A DNA stretch of 64,000 nt from CAZDKK01 sp964603725 (GTDB taxonomy: Bacteria > Eisenbacteria > RBG-16-71-46 > CAIMUX01 > WJJG01), in assembly GCA_964603725.1 (NCBI GenBank), contig CAZRWW010000009.1, positions 38,886-102,885 of the forward strand, in the 5' to 3' direction. The translations under genes were made by a program, and so were the position numbers. The notes beneath the pieces were generated by a model, which saw only the letters and a program-made list of their open reading frames with translations, was not told where the DNA came from and did not search any database. This document shows positions 26,800 to 35,903 of the stretch, piece after piece (the first letter of the stretch is position 1; the number at the start of each line of letters is the position of its first letter).

Positions 26800-27633
26800 A
26801 TGTCTCGGTGGTTGCGCTGTGGGCGTGGCTGGATCCTTCTGGCGGCGCTGCTCCCAACGCTCGCCGGCTGCGATGACGACGATGACTGCCCGTGCCCGGG
26901 GCCCGATCTCACCGCCCCCGCCGCCCCGCGCGGGCTCTACTCGATCACGGGGGATGGTCAGGTGACGCTGGTCTGGCTGGCCAACACCGAGCCGGACTTG
27001 CACGGCTACGACGTCTGGTGGAGCACCGCCTACGATGGCGAATACCACCACATCGCCAGCCTGGACCCATCGGGCGAGTACTACGAGGAATATGTCGATC
27101 AGGCCGCGCGCAACGGCGAGACCTACTACTACGCCGTCACGGCCGTTGACCTGGCGGGCAACGAGAGCGAGCTGAGCCGGGAGGATGTCTGGGATACGCC
27201 GCGTCCCGAGGGAATCGCCCAGGTGCGCGCGCGGCACGCGCTGCCGTCACAGGCCGGGTTCGACTTCGACGACGGGCACACCTACGGGCGCGTCGTGCCG
27301 GCCGATGCCCTGGACGCCGACTTCTACTACGACTACCTCCCCGAGACCGGCGAGGCGTTCCTGGTCGTTGCCAACCCGCAGTACGTCTTGGTCCAGGACA
27401 TGGGGTATGCGAGCAGCTTCCAGGACATCGGCTTCGCGCCCGGCGCGACCGAAGGATGGTCCCCGACGGGGGTGGTGGAGGCGATCGCGGGCCATGTCTA
27501 TGCGTTCCGGATCCTGGACCATGCGCTGGGATTCTACGCCAAGGTCTGGCTCACCGGCGTGACTCCGGGCCAGATCGCCCTCTGGTGGGCCTACCAGACG
27601 CAACCCGGCAATCAGCAGCTGAGCGTTCCCTAG
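26800..27633 (+). CDS. Lipoprotein with fibronectin type III domain
   Basis: Exported lipoprotein of 277 residues. The lipobox LPTLAGC is followed by an Asp/Cys run (DDDDDCPCPGPD). Residues ~35-125 are an Fn3 domain (PAAPRGLYSITGDGQVTLVW, TYYYAVTAVDLAGNES). The C-terminal ~150 residues are not recognised; they contain FDFDDGHTYGR and an aromatic-rich stretch. ATG 26800 with AGGAGGTGGGT upstream is preferred to GTG 26794. It is 84 nt upstream of the PorV-like gene on the same strand, probably one transcript. The role is unknown, likely at the cell surface. Confidence 0.8.
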   Translation: MSRWLRCGRGWILLAALLPTLAGCDDDDDCPCPGPDLTAPAAPRGLYSITGDGQVTLVWLANTEPDLHGYDVWWSTAYDGEYHHIASLDPSGEYYEEYVDQAARNGETYYYAVTAVDLAGNESELSREDVWDTPRPEGIAQVRARHALPSQAGFDFDDGHTYGRVVPADALDADFYYDYLPETGEAFLVVANPQYVLVQDMGYASSFQDIGFAPGATEGWSPTGVVEAIAGHVYAFRILDHALGFYAKVWLTGVTPGQIALWWAYQTQPGNQQLSVP

Positions 27634-27717
27634 CATCCGCAGCCCGGACGTGGGATCATCGCGGCCGGGACTCGCAGGAGAGCGGGACCGAGGGGACGCC
27701 GATCGAGAGGGCAAGGA

Positions 27718-28659
27718 ATGAGAGCACTTCTGGAGAAGGCGGTCGTGGGGTGGCTGGCGCTCGGGGGGGCCTGGTCCGCGGTCGCGGGGGCCGAGTCCCT
27801 CACCGGATTGGCCTTCCTGAAGACGGGGGTCGATGCGAGTTCGGCGCTCGTGGGAGAAGCGGTCGTCTCACACGTGGGTGACGCTTCGGCTTGCCACTGG
27901 AATCCGGCCGGTCTGGCGTCGCTCGAGAGCGCGCAGCTCATGGTCTCGCACATAGAGAGCTTCGCCGATCTGCGGCATGAGTTCGGGGCTGCCGTGCAGC
28001 CGGTGGGCGGAGTCAGGGCGGGGCTCTTCTTCAACGGCATCTGGACCGACGACATCGAGGGCTACGACCGGCAGGCCAATCCCACGGGAAAGTTCGGCTA
28101 CGCCTCGTACGCGCTGGGGCTGGCCCTGGGGACGGCCGTCACCTCATCGCTCGACGCCGGCCTGGCCGTCAAGTACCTCAACGAGAGCATCGACGCGTAT
28201 TCCGCCACCGGTTGGGCGGCCGACCTGGGCGTCCAGTGGGACGCCGGGAGCGTCTGGGGCGCCTTCGCGCGTCCGAACGGCCCCACCCTCAATCTCGGCG
28301 CGGCTCTGGCCAATCTGGGCGGCCAGGTGAGCTTCATCGACGAGTCCATCGACCTGCCCCTGACGTTTCAGGGCGGGGCGACCACGACTTGGCCGTTCGA
28401 CTCGATCGCGGGGCGAGTCCTCGTGGCCCTCGAGGGCCGGCGGGTGCGGGGCGAGGACCCGGCGGCGCTGATGGGGGTCGCCTACGAGTTCCGTGAGCTG
28501 CTGAAGCTGGGTCTGGGCTACCAGGCGGGCCGAGACACCCGCGACCTGAGCCTGGGTCTCGGCGTCCGCCAGCGTGGCGTGGCCTTTCACTGGGCCTACC
28601 AGCCCATTCGGGAAGACCTCGGCGACGAGCACCGGTTCTCACTGGGCCTGAACCTCTAG
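27718..28659 (+). CDS. PorV/PorQ-family outer-membrane protein
   Basis: A 313-residue beta-barrel of the PorV/PorQ (UPF0164) family. After the signal peptide comes LTGLAFLKTGVDASSALVGEA, then the hallmark GDASACHWNPAGLASL, and alternating strands ending FSLGLNL. In Bacteroidetes PorV shuttles type IX secretion cargo bearing C-terminal sorting domains to the attachment complex. Here the window holds at least six proteins with FlgD-like C-terminal domains, so a comparable role is reasonable but inferred. GAGGGCAAGGA precedes the ATG. The stop overlaps the lpxH stop tail-to-tail by 4 nt. Confidence 0.85.
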   Translation: MRALLEKAVVGWLALGGAWSAVAGAESLTGLAFLKTGVDASSALVGEAVVSHVGDASACHWNPAGLASLESAQLMVSHIESFADLRHEFGAAVQPVGGVRAGLFFNGIWTDDIEGYDRQANPTGKFGYASYALGLALGTAVTSSLDAGLAVKYLNESIDAYSATGWAADLGVQWDAGSVWGAFARPNGPTLNLGAALANLGGQVSFIDESIDLPLTFQGGATTTWPFDSIAGRVLVALEGRRVRGEDPAALMGVAYEFRELLKLGLGYQAGRDTRDLSLGLGVRQRGVAFHWAYQPIREDLGDEHRFSLGLNL

Positions 28660-29441
28660 CGGTTCGCGGGAGGCCACGCGGCGGGCTCGATGCGCTCGGC
28701 CGCCCGTCCTGGCAGCCGGCGCTCCAGATGGAACACGCCTTGCTCCAGACGGACGTAGGAGAAGTTCTCCAGCCAGTCGCCCAGAATGAGGAAATCCCGG
28801 CCCTGCGGATCGCGCAGGTGGATCGGGTGATGGACATGCCCGATGACCACCGCGTCCTCGCCGGCGGCGAAGCGCGGCGTCACCAGATGACGGGCATAGC
28901 GGGCCAGGAGAACGTCGATGGGCAGGGAATGCACTCGGCTGGTCTGGGACACGCGGTAGGCGAGCGGGATGCCGAGGTCCGGGTGGATCAGGCGATAGAG
29001 CGCGATGGCCCAGGGATGCCGCAGCACGGCTTTCAGGAGCTTGTAGCCCCAGTCGCCGGAGGCGATCCCGTCGCCGTGGGCGAGGAAGAGCCTGCGCCCT
29101 TGATGGGTGACCACTGCGGGACGCTGGTGCACGACGAGGCCCACCTCCTGCTCGAGGTAGCTGCCGCACCAGAAGTCGTGATTGCCGCCGACGTAGTCGA
29201 CCGGCACACCGCTCGCGACCAGGTCGGCCAGGGCGCGCAAGACCTGGAAGTGCCCCTTGGGCACCGCGTGCCGGTATTCGAACCAGAAGTCGAACAGGTC
29301 ACCGAGGACGTACAGGTGAGATGCCCGCGGCGCCAGGCTGCTGATCAGCTCGACCAGCGTGTCGCGCCTGCGGATGAGATCCGGCCCGCTGCCCAGGTGG
29401 GCGTCGCTGATGAAGTAGACGGCTTTTGATTGATCGGCCAC
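28656..29441 (-). CDS. lpxH: UDP-2,3-diacylglucosamine diphosphatase, LpxH-like
   Basis: Metallophosphoesterase of lipid A synthesis that hydrolyses UDP-2,3-diacylglucosamine to lipid X. The metal-binding motifs are in order: SDAHLG (about 12-17), GDLFDFWFEY (about 47-56), GGNHDFW (about 84-90), LAHGDG and IGHVHHP. Length 261 residues fits. The GTG start at 29441 lacks a clear ribosome-binding site. It is divergent from the coiled-coil gene with 62 nt between them. It supports a Gram-negative outer membrane with lipid A. Other YbbF-type phosphoesterases are possible. Confidence 0.85.
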   Translation of the reverse strand: MADQSKAVYFISDAHLGSGPDLIRRRDTLVELISSLAPRASHLYVLGDLFDFWFEYRHAVPKGHFQVLRALADLVASGVPVDYVGGNHDFWCGSYLEQEVGLVVHQRPAVVTHQGRRLFLAHGDGIASGDWGYKLLKAVLRHPWAIALYRLIHPDLGIPLAYRVSQTSRVHSLPIDVLLARYARHLVTPRFAAGEDAVVIGHVHHPIHLRDPQGRDFLILGDWLENFSYVRLEQGVFHLERRLPGRAAERIEPAAWPPANR

Positions 29442-29503
29442 GGTCCGGATAGTATCAGAGCTGCTGAGAAGCGCTCAAACCTTTGAGACGCGAGGAGGAT
29501 TCC

Positions 29504-30040
29504 ATGGAGGAAAGCCGCAGCGCGCGCCTCCTGAGGCAGATCAAGGAGGTGTGCGAGATCGCCGGGATCAGGACCGAGGAGTATGCCAAGGTCACCAAGA
29601 AGCGGCTGGACGTGCTGAGTCTGACTCGCGAGCTGGGGCGCGAGCGCGCGGCGCTCGGCGAGCGGGTCTATGACCTCGCCCGGCGCCGCGCCCGGCGCGA
29701 CATCCTCGAGGACGTGACCGTCCAGGCGGTGATGGGGCGGATCGGCAACCTGGAGGCGGCCCTGGCGAGCTGTGAGACCGAGATCTCAGGCATCCACGGC
29801 TCGGCCCAGGAACGCGCCCAGGACGTCCGGCGCCGATACGACGAGGAGGGAATGCCCGCGGAGCCCGGCGACTACGGCGCAGGAGACGCCGGGGGAGACG
29901 AACCCGACCCGGGCCAGGCCGCGCGCACCGCGGCCGAGGAGGCCGAGCTGGCCGGGGCGCTCGAGGTGGAGCGCGTCCGCCAACCGCAGCCATCGGCCTG
30001 GTCGGGCGACGGGGAGGCCGGCGAGGAAGAAAAAGCTTGA
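29504..30040 (+). CDS. Coiled-coil protein of unknown function
   Basis: A 178-residue soluble protein with no family I recognise. Residues ~1-110 are highly charged and heptad-like (RQIKEVCEIAGIRTEEYAK, LTRELGRERAALGERVYDL). The last 70 are acidic, low-complexity and probably disordered. CGAGGAGG precedes the ATG. No signal peptide or membrane segment. It is 207 nt upstream of an M23 peptidase gene. Possibly a structural or envelope-associated cytoplasmic protein. Confidence 0.75.
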   Translation: MEESRSARLLRQIKEVCEIAGIRTEEYAKVTKKRLDVLSLTRELGRERAALGERVYDLARRRARRDILEDVTVQAVMGRIGNLEAALASCETEISGIHGSAQERAQDVRRRYDEEGMPAEPGDYGAGDAGGDEPDPGQAARTAAEEAELAGALEVERVRQPQPSAWSGDGEAGEEEKA

Positions 30041-30247
30041 GGTGATCCCGCACGCCTGCCGACGGCAGAGATGATGGGGCGAGAGCCGACCGATCCGGCC
30101 TCGGCCAAGCCCGATGGGTTGACAGCGAGAAGCTGCTTTGTTAGCGTGCCCCCATTCGCGGGCAAAGGGGAGCTCGATCCCAGGGAGGGGGCTGGACACG
30201 CCGCCCCGAGAGCGGGTCGCGCGTGACTTGGGGAAGAGGAAGTCCGG

Positions 30248-31183
30248 ATGGCGAAGCAGTACGCCAGGCTCATGATCATACCTGAGGATGGCGGCCAGCT
30301 TCGCCAAGTTCGGGTTCGGCTCTGGTCCTTGTACACACTGGGGGCCGCCGCGACCTTGACGGCGGCTCTGCTCGTGGGCGCAGGGTGCATCTACCTGCGC
30401 CTTGTTCGTTCCGAACAATGCCTCGCCGAACTGCGCGCGGAGAACGAGGCGCTGCGGTCCGAGCTGGTGTCGATGGGCACGGCGATCTCCCAGCTCGACG
30501 GCCTGGCGCGCAATCACATCAAGCTGGCCAACGACTCGCGCCTGCTGGCCGGGTTGCCCCCCATCAGCGAGGAGGTGGCCCTGCTGGGCGTCGGCGGAAC
30601 TCCGGAGGTCGCATCACGCGGCGCGCGCGGAGGGCTGTCGGCGCCGCTGAACCGGAGCGTGGAGGTCTTCCGCGACCGGCTGCAGCAGCTCGCGCGGCAG
30701 CTGGAATTCCAGGAGGAGAACTTCGTCGAGGTGCGGCAGGTGATCGAGGTGAGCCGCGATCGCCTGGACCATATCCCCACCGTCAATCCCGTGCTCGGAG
30801 CCTACCATTACAGCAGCGGCTTCGGCCGCCGCCGCGATCCCTTCACGGGAGAAGCCGCGTTTCATCCGGGTATCGATATCTGCGCTGCCCGAGGGACGCC
30901 CATCCGCGCGACGGCCGACGGCACGGTCGAGCTGGTCGAACGCAGCGGCGGCTTGGGCCTGACGGTCGTGCTGGGCCACGGCAACGGTTACGAGACGCTG
31001 TATGGGCACTGCGACGAGATCATGGCCCGGACCGGTCAGGCGGTCCGGCGGGGCGAGGTCATCGCCGAAGTCGGCAGCACCGGCCGCTCCACAGGACCGC
31101 ACGTCCACTACGAGGTTCGCTACCACGGCCAACCGATCAACCCGCGCCCATTCCTGCTCGAGTCTCAGAGCTTCGGCTCCTGA
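30248..31183 (+). CDS. M23 (LytM) peptidase with membrane anchor and coiled coil
   Basis: A 311-residue envelope protein. A membrane anchor (about 27-50) is followed by a coiled coil (LRAENEALRSELVSM; also ~135-170) and a C-terminal LytM domain. The zinc ligands are HPGID (about 209-213) and HVHYEV (about 284-289), so the enzyme should be active, cutting peptidoglycan crosslinks. The layout is MepM- or EnvC-like. Downstream, an AmiC amidase gene (31638) may be functionally linked, since LytM proteins often activate amidases. Confidence 0.9.
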   Translation: MAKQYARLMIIPEDGGQLRQVRVRLWSLYTLGAAATLTAALLVGAGCIYLRLVRSEQCLAELRAENEALRSELVSMGTAISQLDGLARNHIKLANDSRLLAGLPPISEEVALLGVGGTPEVASRGARGGLSAPLNRSVEVFRDRLQQLARQLEFQEENFVEVRQVIEVSRDRLDHIPTVNPVLGAYHYSSGFGRRRDPFTGEAAFHPGIDICAARGTPIRATADGTVELVERSGGLGLTVVLGHGNGYETLYGHCDEIMARTGQAVRRGEVIAEVGSTGRSTGPHVHYEVRYHGQPINPRPFLLESQSFGS

Positions 31184-31199
31184 TCCCCCGGCGGACCCA

Positions 31200-31631
31200 G
31201 TGCGCGGCATCAGCGCCTGCCTGCTGGGTCTGGCCTGTCGGTACGACGGCACCGCGCGGCCCGATCCGGCGGCCCAATGTCTGGCTGCCCAGGGGGCGTG
31301 GGTGCCGTTCTGCCCTGAACAGCTTGGCGGGCTGCCCACGCCCAGATCGCCTGCGCGGATCGAGGGCGGCGACGGCACCGACGTCTGGGCCGGGCGCGCC
31401 CGCGTGATCGATGCCCAGGGGCGCGACGTCACGGCGCACTTCCTGAGGGGCGCTGTCGAGTCAGCCGCCCTGTGCGCCTTGCTGGGGGTCCGCGCCGTCG
31501 TGCTCAAGGCCCACAGCCCGTCGTGCGGCGCGGGAACGATCCGCCGGGGCGAGGATCTGGTCGCGGGCGACGGAGTCACCGCGGCGCTCCTGAAGTGCAT
31601 GGGTCTCCAGGTGATCGAACACGGAGAGTGA
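31200..31631 (+). CDS. DUF523 family protein
   Basis: A 143-residue cytosolic protein of the DUF523 family, which includes TudS-type thiouracil desulfidases carrying a [4Fe-4S] cluster. It has the cysteine motifs CLLGLACRYDG at the N-terminus and SPSCG near residue 105. The start is taken as GTG 31200 because the conserved ISACLLG begins there; no strong ribosome-binding site. The stop is 6 nt before amiC, so it may be co-transcribed. Activity is not proven for this member. Confidence 0.82.
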   Translation: MRGISACLLGLACRYDGTARPDPAAQCLAAQGAWVPFCPEQLGGLPTPRSPARIEGGDGTDVWAGRARVIDAQGRDVTAHFLRGAVESAALCALLGVRAVVLKAHSPSCGAGTIRRGEDLVAGDGVTAALLKCMGLQVIEHGE

Positions 31632-31637
31632 CCGGGC

Positions 31638-32828
31638 GTGGCGGGCAGAGCATCACGGCGGCGCGAGCATCGTGGGTTGGCGGTCGCAACCGGCCTGGCG
31701 CTGGCCGGCCTGGCGCTGGCGGGCCTGGCGCTGGCGGGCCTGGCGCTCGGCGCCGCCGCCAGTGCCGCGCGACTCGAGGGCATCCGCACCGCCACCTGGG
31801 AGGATCGCTTCCGGGTCGTTCTGGACCTCAGCCAGGCCGCCGCCTACCGCGAGCGCCCGCTCAGCGGCCCCGACCGCATCGTCATCGACATCGAGCGCAC
31901 CGCGGCGGCCGGCTTGAAGCCCGCGGCTGTGAAGGACCGGATCGTGCGCGGCGTGCGAACCGAGCCGGGAGAAGGCGGCGCGCTCCGCGTCGTCGTGGAC
32001 CTCGCCCGGGCCGCGCAATACAAGGTCTTCACGGTTCCTGCCGGGCAGGGACGCCCGTTCCGGATCGTCTGCGACGTGCTCTACGCCGGCCTGCCGGCCG
32101 GGCAGCCGACGCCGGCACCGCCGCCGCCGCCGCGCGATTGGGTGGTCGTCCTCGATCCCGGCCACGGCGGGCGCGACCCGGGCGCGGTCAGTGAGTCGGG
32201 GAGTCTGCGCGAGGAGGAGGTCGTCCTGGACGTCGCCCGGCGTGTGCAACGCACGCTGGCGGCGAGCAAGGGCGTCAAGGTCGTGCTGACCAGAGGGAGC
32301 GACAAGGGCCTCCGGCTGGGGGAGCGCGTGCGGCTGGCCGAAGAGGCCCAGGGCGACGTCTTCGTGAGCATTCACGTCAACGGCTGTCCCAGTCACTCGG
32401 CACGCGGGGCGGAGGTGTTCTTCCTCTCGCTGCAGGGAGCGACCGACGCCGAGGCCCATGCCGTGGCCGAGCTGGAAAACGCCGCGGATGCCGAGGATCT
32501 GCCGGTGCCCAGCGAAATCGCCAGGCTGCCCTTTGGAGGAGATCTGATCCAGACCGCCACGCACCAGCGCAGCAGCCTGCTGGCCGAGGTCCTCCTGGAG
32601 GCTCTGGGCAACAGCCGGCTGGCCGCCGCACGGGGGGTCAAGCAGGCCAACTTCGTCGTCCTGCGGTCCTACCGCGTGCCGTCGGCGCTGGTCGAGCTGG
32701 GCTTCGTCTCGAATCCCGCCGACGCCCGCCAGCTGGCCTCGCCCGAGCACCGCCAGGCCCTGGCCGAGACGATCGCCAGGGGGCTGCTCGTTTACCGCGA
32801 GCGCGTCGCGCGCGCCTCGTCCGACTGA
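31638..32828 (+). CDS. amiC: N-acetylmuramoyl-L-alanine amidase, AmiC type (AMIN + Amidase_3)
   Basis: Cleaves the bond between N-acetylmuramic acid and L-Ala during septal splitting. A signal peptide made of LALAG repeats (15-nt DNA tandem repeat at ~31697-31750) is followed by an AMIN domain (about 45-150) that directs it to the septum, a Pro-rich linker and the Amidase_3 domain. Zinc ligands are LDPGHGGRDPGA (about 171), a Glu in LREEEVV and HVNG, and the catalytic Glu lies in ALVELGFVSN. All key residues are present. GTG start 31638 is 6 nt after the preceding stop. Confidence 0.95.
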   Translation: MAGRASRRREHRGLAVATGLALAGLALAGLALAGLALGAAASAARLEGIRTATWEDRFRVVLDLSQAAAYRERPLSGPDRIVIDIERTAAAGLKPAAVKDRIVRGVRTEPGEGGALRVVVDLARAAQYKVFTVPAGQGRPFRIVCDVLYAGLPAGQPTPAPPPPPRDWVVVLDPGHGGRDPGAVSESGSLREEEVVLDVARRVQRTLAASKGVKVVLTRGSDKGLRLGERVRLAEEAQGDVFVSIHVNGCPSHSARGAEVFFLSLQGATDAEAHAVAELENAADAEDLPVPSEIARLPFGGDLIQTATHQRSSLLAEVLLEALGNSRLAAARGVKQANFVVLRSYRVPSALVELGFVSNPADARQLASPEHRQALAETIARGLLVYRERVARASSD

Positions 32829-32948
32829 CCCCGGAGAGGCGTCCCCCCAGTTTGGCTTCAAGTGCTTGGTTTTCCCCGACGATAACTCCCTTGAGACGCA
32901 GTGACTCTCGACCGCGCCCCCGCCAGGGGGGATGGGGAAGGAGTGTGC

Positions 32949-33395
32949 ATGCCCGGCCCGGGTGACTTCACCGCCGAGGAACTGCAGGTCCTCAGGCCGC
33001 TCTTCGTCGGCTCGGCTCGCGAGCACCTCGAGGCCTTTGCCGGAGCGCTGGGAGACCTGTCGCGGGACCCCGGCAATCAAGAGAAGCTCGAACTCCTCCA
33101 GCGCAGCATCCACAGCGTCAAGGGTGCGGCGCTGCAAATGGGCGTCCTCCACGTCGGCGCTCTGGCCAAGTCGATGGAGGAGGTCGCCAAGGCGGCCCGG
33201 CAGGCCGGCCGCGCTCCGGCGGCCAGGGAAGCCGGCGTGCTGGCTGAGAGCCGCCAGAAGCTGCTGGCCTACCTGGTGGCGTTCGAGCGCGGTGAGGACG
33301 CCCCGGAGCCCCCGGCCGAGCTGCTGGGGCGGCTGAGCGAGGCGGCTCGGGCCACGGCCGCCCCGGACGCCCGCCGGCGCGCGACCGGGGAATAG
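32949..33395 (+). CDS. Single-domain Hpt (histidine phosphotransfer) protein
   Basis: A 148-residue phosphotransfer protein. The Hpt signature is IHSVKGAALQMG with phosphoacceptor His near residue 55, within a four-helix bundle. No kinase or receiver is fused. AAGGAG precedes ATG 32949. It lies upstream of an HDOD protein and motAB on the same strand, suggesting a phosphorelay touching motility or cell-cycle control. The partner kinase is not in the window. Confidence 0.85.
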   Translation: MPGPGDFTAEELQVLRPLFVGSAREHLEAFAGALGDLSRDPGNQEKLELLQRSIHSVKGAALQMGVLHVGALAKSMEEVAKAARQAGRAPAAREAGVLAESRQKLLAYLVAFERGEDAPEPPAELLGRLSEAARATAAPDARRRATGE

Positions 33396-33419
33396 GGGAG
33401 CGCGAAAGGCAGGGGCCGC

Positions 33420-34259
33420 ATGTTGCGCGAAGAGCTGGATCGGATCGACTCGGTGCCGATGCTGCCGGAGCTGGCCAGCCGCATCCTGCTGATGGTCGAC
33501 GATCCCCAGGTCACCTCCCACCGACTGGCATCCGTCGTCTCGCGCGACCAGAGCCTGGTGACCTCGATCCTGCGCATCGTGAACTCGGCCTACTACGGCT
33601 TCCACTGGCGCATCTCCTCGGTCAGCCAGGCGGTGGTGCTGTTGGGCTTCCGCACCATCCGCAACCTGGTTCTGGCCGCATCGGTGATGAAGGACTACGG
33701 CGGCCGCTCGCGCGCGGCCGGCTTCGACCGGATGGTCCACTGGCGCCACTCGATCGCCTGCGGGTCGGCGGCGGCGCTGCTGGCCAAGCGCTGGAAGCTC
33801 GCCGGCACCGATGAGGCCTTCCTCTCGGGGCTCGTGCATGACATCGGGCGGGTCATCATGGATCAGCACTTCCCGGAGGAGTTCGCCCAGAGTCTCCGCC
33901 GGCTCAAGCCGGGCGGTCCGTCGCTGACCGCCGTGGAGGACCAGGTCTTCGGCCTGACGCACGCCGCCGTGGGAGCGCACGTGGCGCGCAAATGGAAGCT
34001 GCCCGACAGCGTGGTCTTCGCCATTGCCGATCACCACGGCCCCGCCGCGGGACGCGACTGGACGCTGCACGCGGCGCTCGTGCACGCGGCCGACGTGATG
34101 GCGCGCCGAGAGGGGATCGCGGTGGGCCAGTGGAGCGAGGACCTCGACCCGGCGGCCCTGGCGGCGTTGGGCCACGAGGCGGCCGAGCTGGACGGGCTGA
34201 GTGAGCAGTTCCGCGCGGAGTATGAGCGGTCGAACATCTTCGAGGTCCTGGTCGGCTAG
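33420..34259 (+). CDS. HDOD-domain signalling protein
   Basis: A 279-residue cytosolic protein with the HDOD fold (residues ~10-210): LPELASRILLMVDDPQVTS, LRIVNSAYYG, LLGFRTIRNLVLA, GLVHDIGRVIMDQHFP, IADHH. The HD residues are partly present, but HDOD proteins usually act as non-enzymatic scaffolds linked to motility and c-di-GMP. It is 24 nt after the Hpt gene and 21 nt before motA, so these genes form one unit. Confidence 0.9.
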   Translation: MLREELDRIDSVPMLPELASRILLMVDDPQVTSHRLASVVSRDQSLVTSILRIVNSAYYGFHWRISSVSQAVVLLGFRTIRNLVLAASVMKDYGGRSRAAGFDRMVHWRHSIACGSAAALLAKRWKLAGTDEAFLSGLVHDIGRVIMDQHFPEEFAQSLRRLKPGGPSLTAVEDQVFGLTHAAVGAHVARKWKLPDSVVFAIADHHGPAAGRDWTLHAALVHAADVMARREGIAVGQWSEDLDPAALAALGHEAAELDGLSEQFRAEYERSNIFEVLVG

Positions 34260-34280
34260 CGCGCGCAGCGAGGAATCGGC

Positions 34281-35069
34281 ATGGACATCGCGACACTCAT
34301 CGGGCTGATTGCGGGGACGTTGCTCGTAGCATCGGCGATCCTGATGGGCCCCTCGCCGATGGTCTTCGTCAACATGCCCTCGATGCTGATCGTCTTCGGC
34401 GGCGTCATCGCCACCACGCTGATCAGGTTCCCGCTGAAGACCGTGCTCATCACCTTCAAGGTGGCGACCAATGCCTTCATCGACAAGGTGCAGCCCCCGT
34501 ATGCGTTGATCCAGAAGATCGTGGAGCTGGCGGAGAAGTCGCGGCGCGACAGCCTGCTGTCGCTCGAGAACGTGCCGATCGATGATGTCTTCTTGAAGAA
34601 GGGCATTCAGCTCTGCGTCGATGGCACCGAGCCCGAGGTCTTGCGCGAGACGCTGCGGACGGAGATCGACGGCATCATCGCCCGGCACAAGACGGGTCAG
34701 CAGATCCTGCGCTCGATGGCCGACGCCGGACCGGCCTTCGGCATGATCGGCACGCTGATCGGCCTGGTGCAGATGCTCGTTGCCATGAGCGACCCCAGCA
34801 CGATCGGGCCCGCCATGGCGATCGCGGTGCTGACCACGTTGTACGGCTCAATCCTCGCCAACCTGTTCTGCATCCCCATGGCCGACAAGCTGGCGCATCG
34901 CTCGGCGCTCGAGACGCAGAACAAGGAGATCGTCATCCAGGGCATCATGGGCATCCTGGCGGCCAATCACCCGCGGGTGGTGGAGACGCGGCTCGTCTCC
35001 TACCTGGAGCCCAAGGTGCGCGAGCAGGTTGCGGCCGCCGCCCAGCAGAAGCGGGCCGCGGCGGCCTAG
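34281..35069 (+). CDS. motA: Flagellar motor stator protein MotA/PomA
   Basis: Inner-membrane stator subunit of 262 residues and four membrane segments. It has GTLIGLVQMLVAMSDPSTIGPAMAIAVLTTLYG, the long cytoplasmic loop with conserved charges (RDSLLSLENVPIDD, TEPEVLRETLRTEID) that contacts FliG, and the C-terminal IMGILAANHPRVVETRLVSYL. It is like the PomA/LafT branch. It is followed by motB after 45 nt. The presence of motAB implies a flagellum or another rotary machine; other flagellar genes are outside the window. Confidence 0.95.
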   Translation: MDIATLIGLIAGTLLVASAILMGPSPMVFVNMPSMLIVFGGVIATTLIRFPLKTVLITFKVATNAFIDKVQPPYALIQKIVELAEKSRRDSLLSLENVPIDDVFLKKGIQLCVDGTEPEVLRETLRTEIDGIIARHKTGQQILRSMADAGPAFGMIGTLIGLVQMLVAMSDPSTIGPAMAIAVLTTLYGSILANLFCIPMADKLAHRSALETQNKEIVIQGIMGILAANHPRVVETRLVSYLEPKVREQVAAAAQQKRAAAA

Positions 35070-35114
35070 CGGCGCGAGGCGAGCTGAGAGCGCGGCCGAG
35101 CGCGGACGGGTTCG

Positions 35115-35897
35115 ATGGCGGACGAGAACTACCAACAGGACGAGGTCCCCGAGGAAGCCACCGCCGGGCGGGACGACTGCCCCAAGGCCGAGGACTGCCC
35201 CGCGGGCGCGCCCCTGTGGGTCGTCACCTACGGCGACATGATGTCGCTGCTGCTCTGCTTCTTCATTCTGATTCTCTCCTTCTCCACGATGGACGTGATC
35301 AAGTACCGCCAGCTCGTCGGGTCGCTGCAGGTCGCCTTCGGGGCGCAGAATGCGCAGCTCGTCTCGGTTCTCACCGGCAAGGAGGCGACCACCCGTCTGG
35401 GACAGTTCCACAGCGGCAGCTCGACGATGAGCGAGCAGGAGCTCGAGAACGAGCTCGTCGCCGCCGTCGAGCAAGAGGGCATGACCGGGGAGGCCACGCT
35501 GTCGCGAACCGATCGGGGGATCGTGCTGCGGGTGCGCGAGCAGATCATGTTCGAGCCCGGCAGCGCCAAGATCCTCCCCGAGTCGATGCCGCTGCTGAAG
35601 AAGGTCGCCATCGTCTGCCGCTACTTTCCCCGCAAGGTCTACGTCGAGGGACACACCGACAACATCCCCCTGCGCTCCGAGGTCTACCCGTCGAACTGGG
35701 AGCTGTCGGCGGCGCGGGCCTGCGCCGTGGTGCGCTTCCTGCTGGACATGGAGCACCTGCCCCCCGAGAAGTTCGTCGCCTCGGGGCTCTCCTCGACGGT
35801 CCCCCTGGTGAGCGGCTCGAAGGCGGAGGACCGCGCCAAGAACCGGCGCGTCGAGTTCATCTTCTCCGGCCGGCCCGGCGGGGAAGACGACGAGTAG
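35115..35897 (+). CDS. motB: Flagellar motor stator protein MotB/PomB
   Basis: A 260-residue stator subunit. The N-terminal cytoplasmic segment is acidic and Cys-bearing (DDCPKAEDCPAG); a single TM helix carries the ion-binding Asp in VVTYGDMMSLLLCFFILI. The plug and the C-terminal OmpA-like peptidoglycan-binding domain follow, with GHTDNIPL, NWELSAARA and AKNRRVEF. The last residues are acidic. Its pairing with motA is standard. The coupling ion cannot be decided from these residues alone. Confidence 0.95.
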   Translation: MADENYQQDEVPEEATAGRDDCPKAEDCPAGAPLWVVTYGDMMSLLLCFFILILSFSTMDVIKYRQLVGSLQVAFGAQNAQLVSVLTGKEATTRLGQFHSGSSTMSEQELENELVAAVEQEGMTGEATLSRTDRGIVLRVREQIMFEPGSAKILPESMPLLKKVAIVCRYFPRKVYVEGHTDNIPLRSEVYPSNWELSAARACAVVRFLLDMEHLPPEKFVASGLSSTVPLVSGSKAEDRAKNRRVEFIFSGRPGGEDDE

Positions 35898-35903
35898 CCG
35901 GGG

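Noticed and set aside
31653..34688. A 1,011-codon open frame on the minus strand
   Set aside because: It is antisense to amiC, Hpt, HDOD and motA, which have clear family motifs. Long antisense frames are expected at this GC content.
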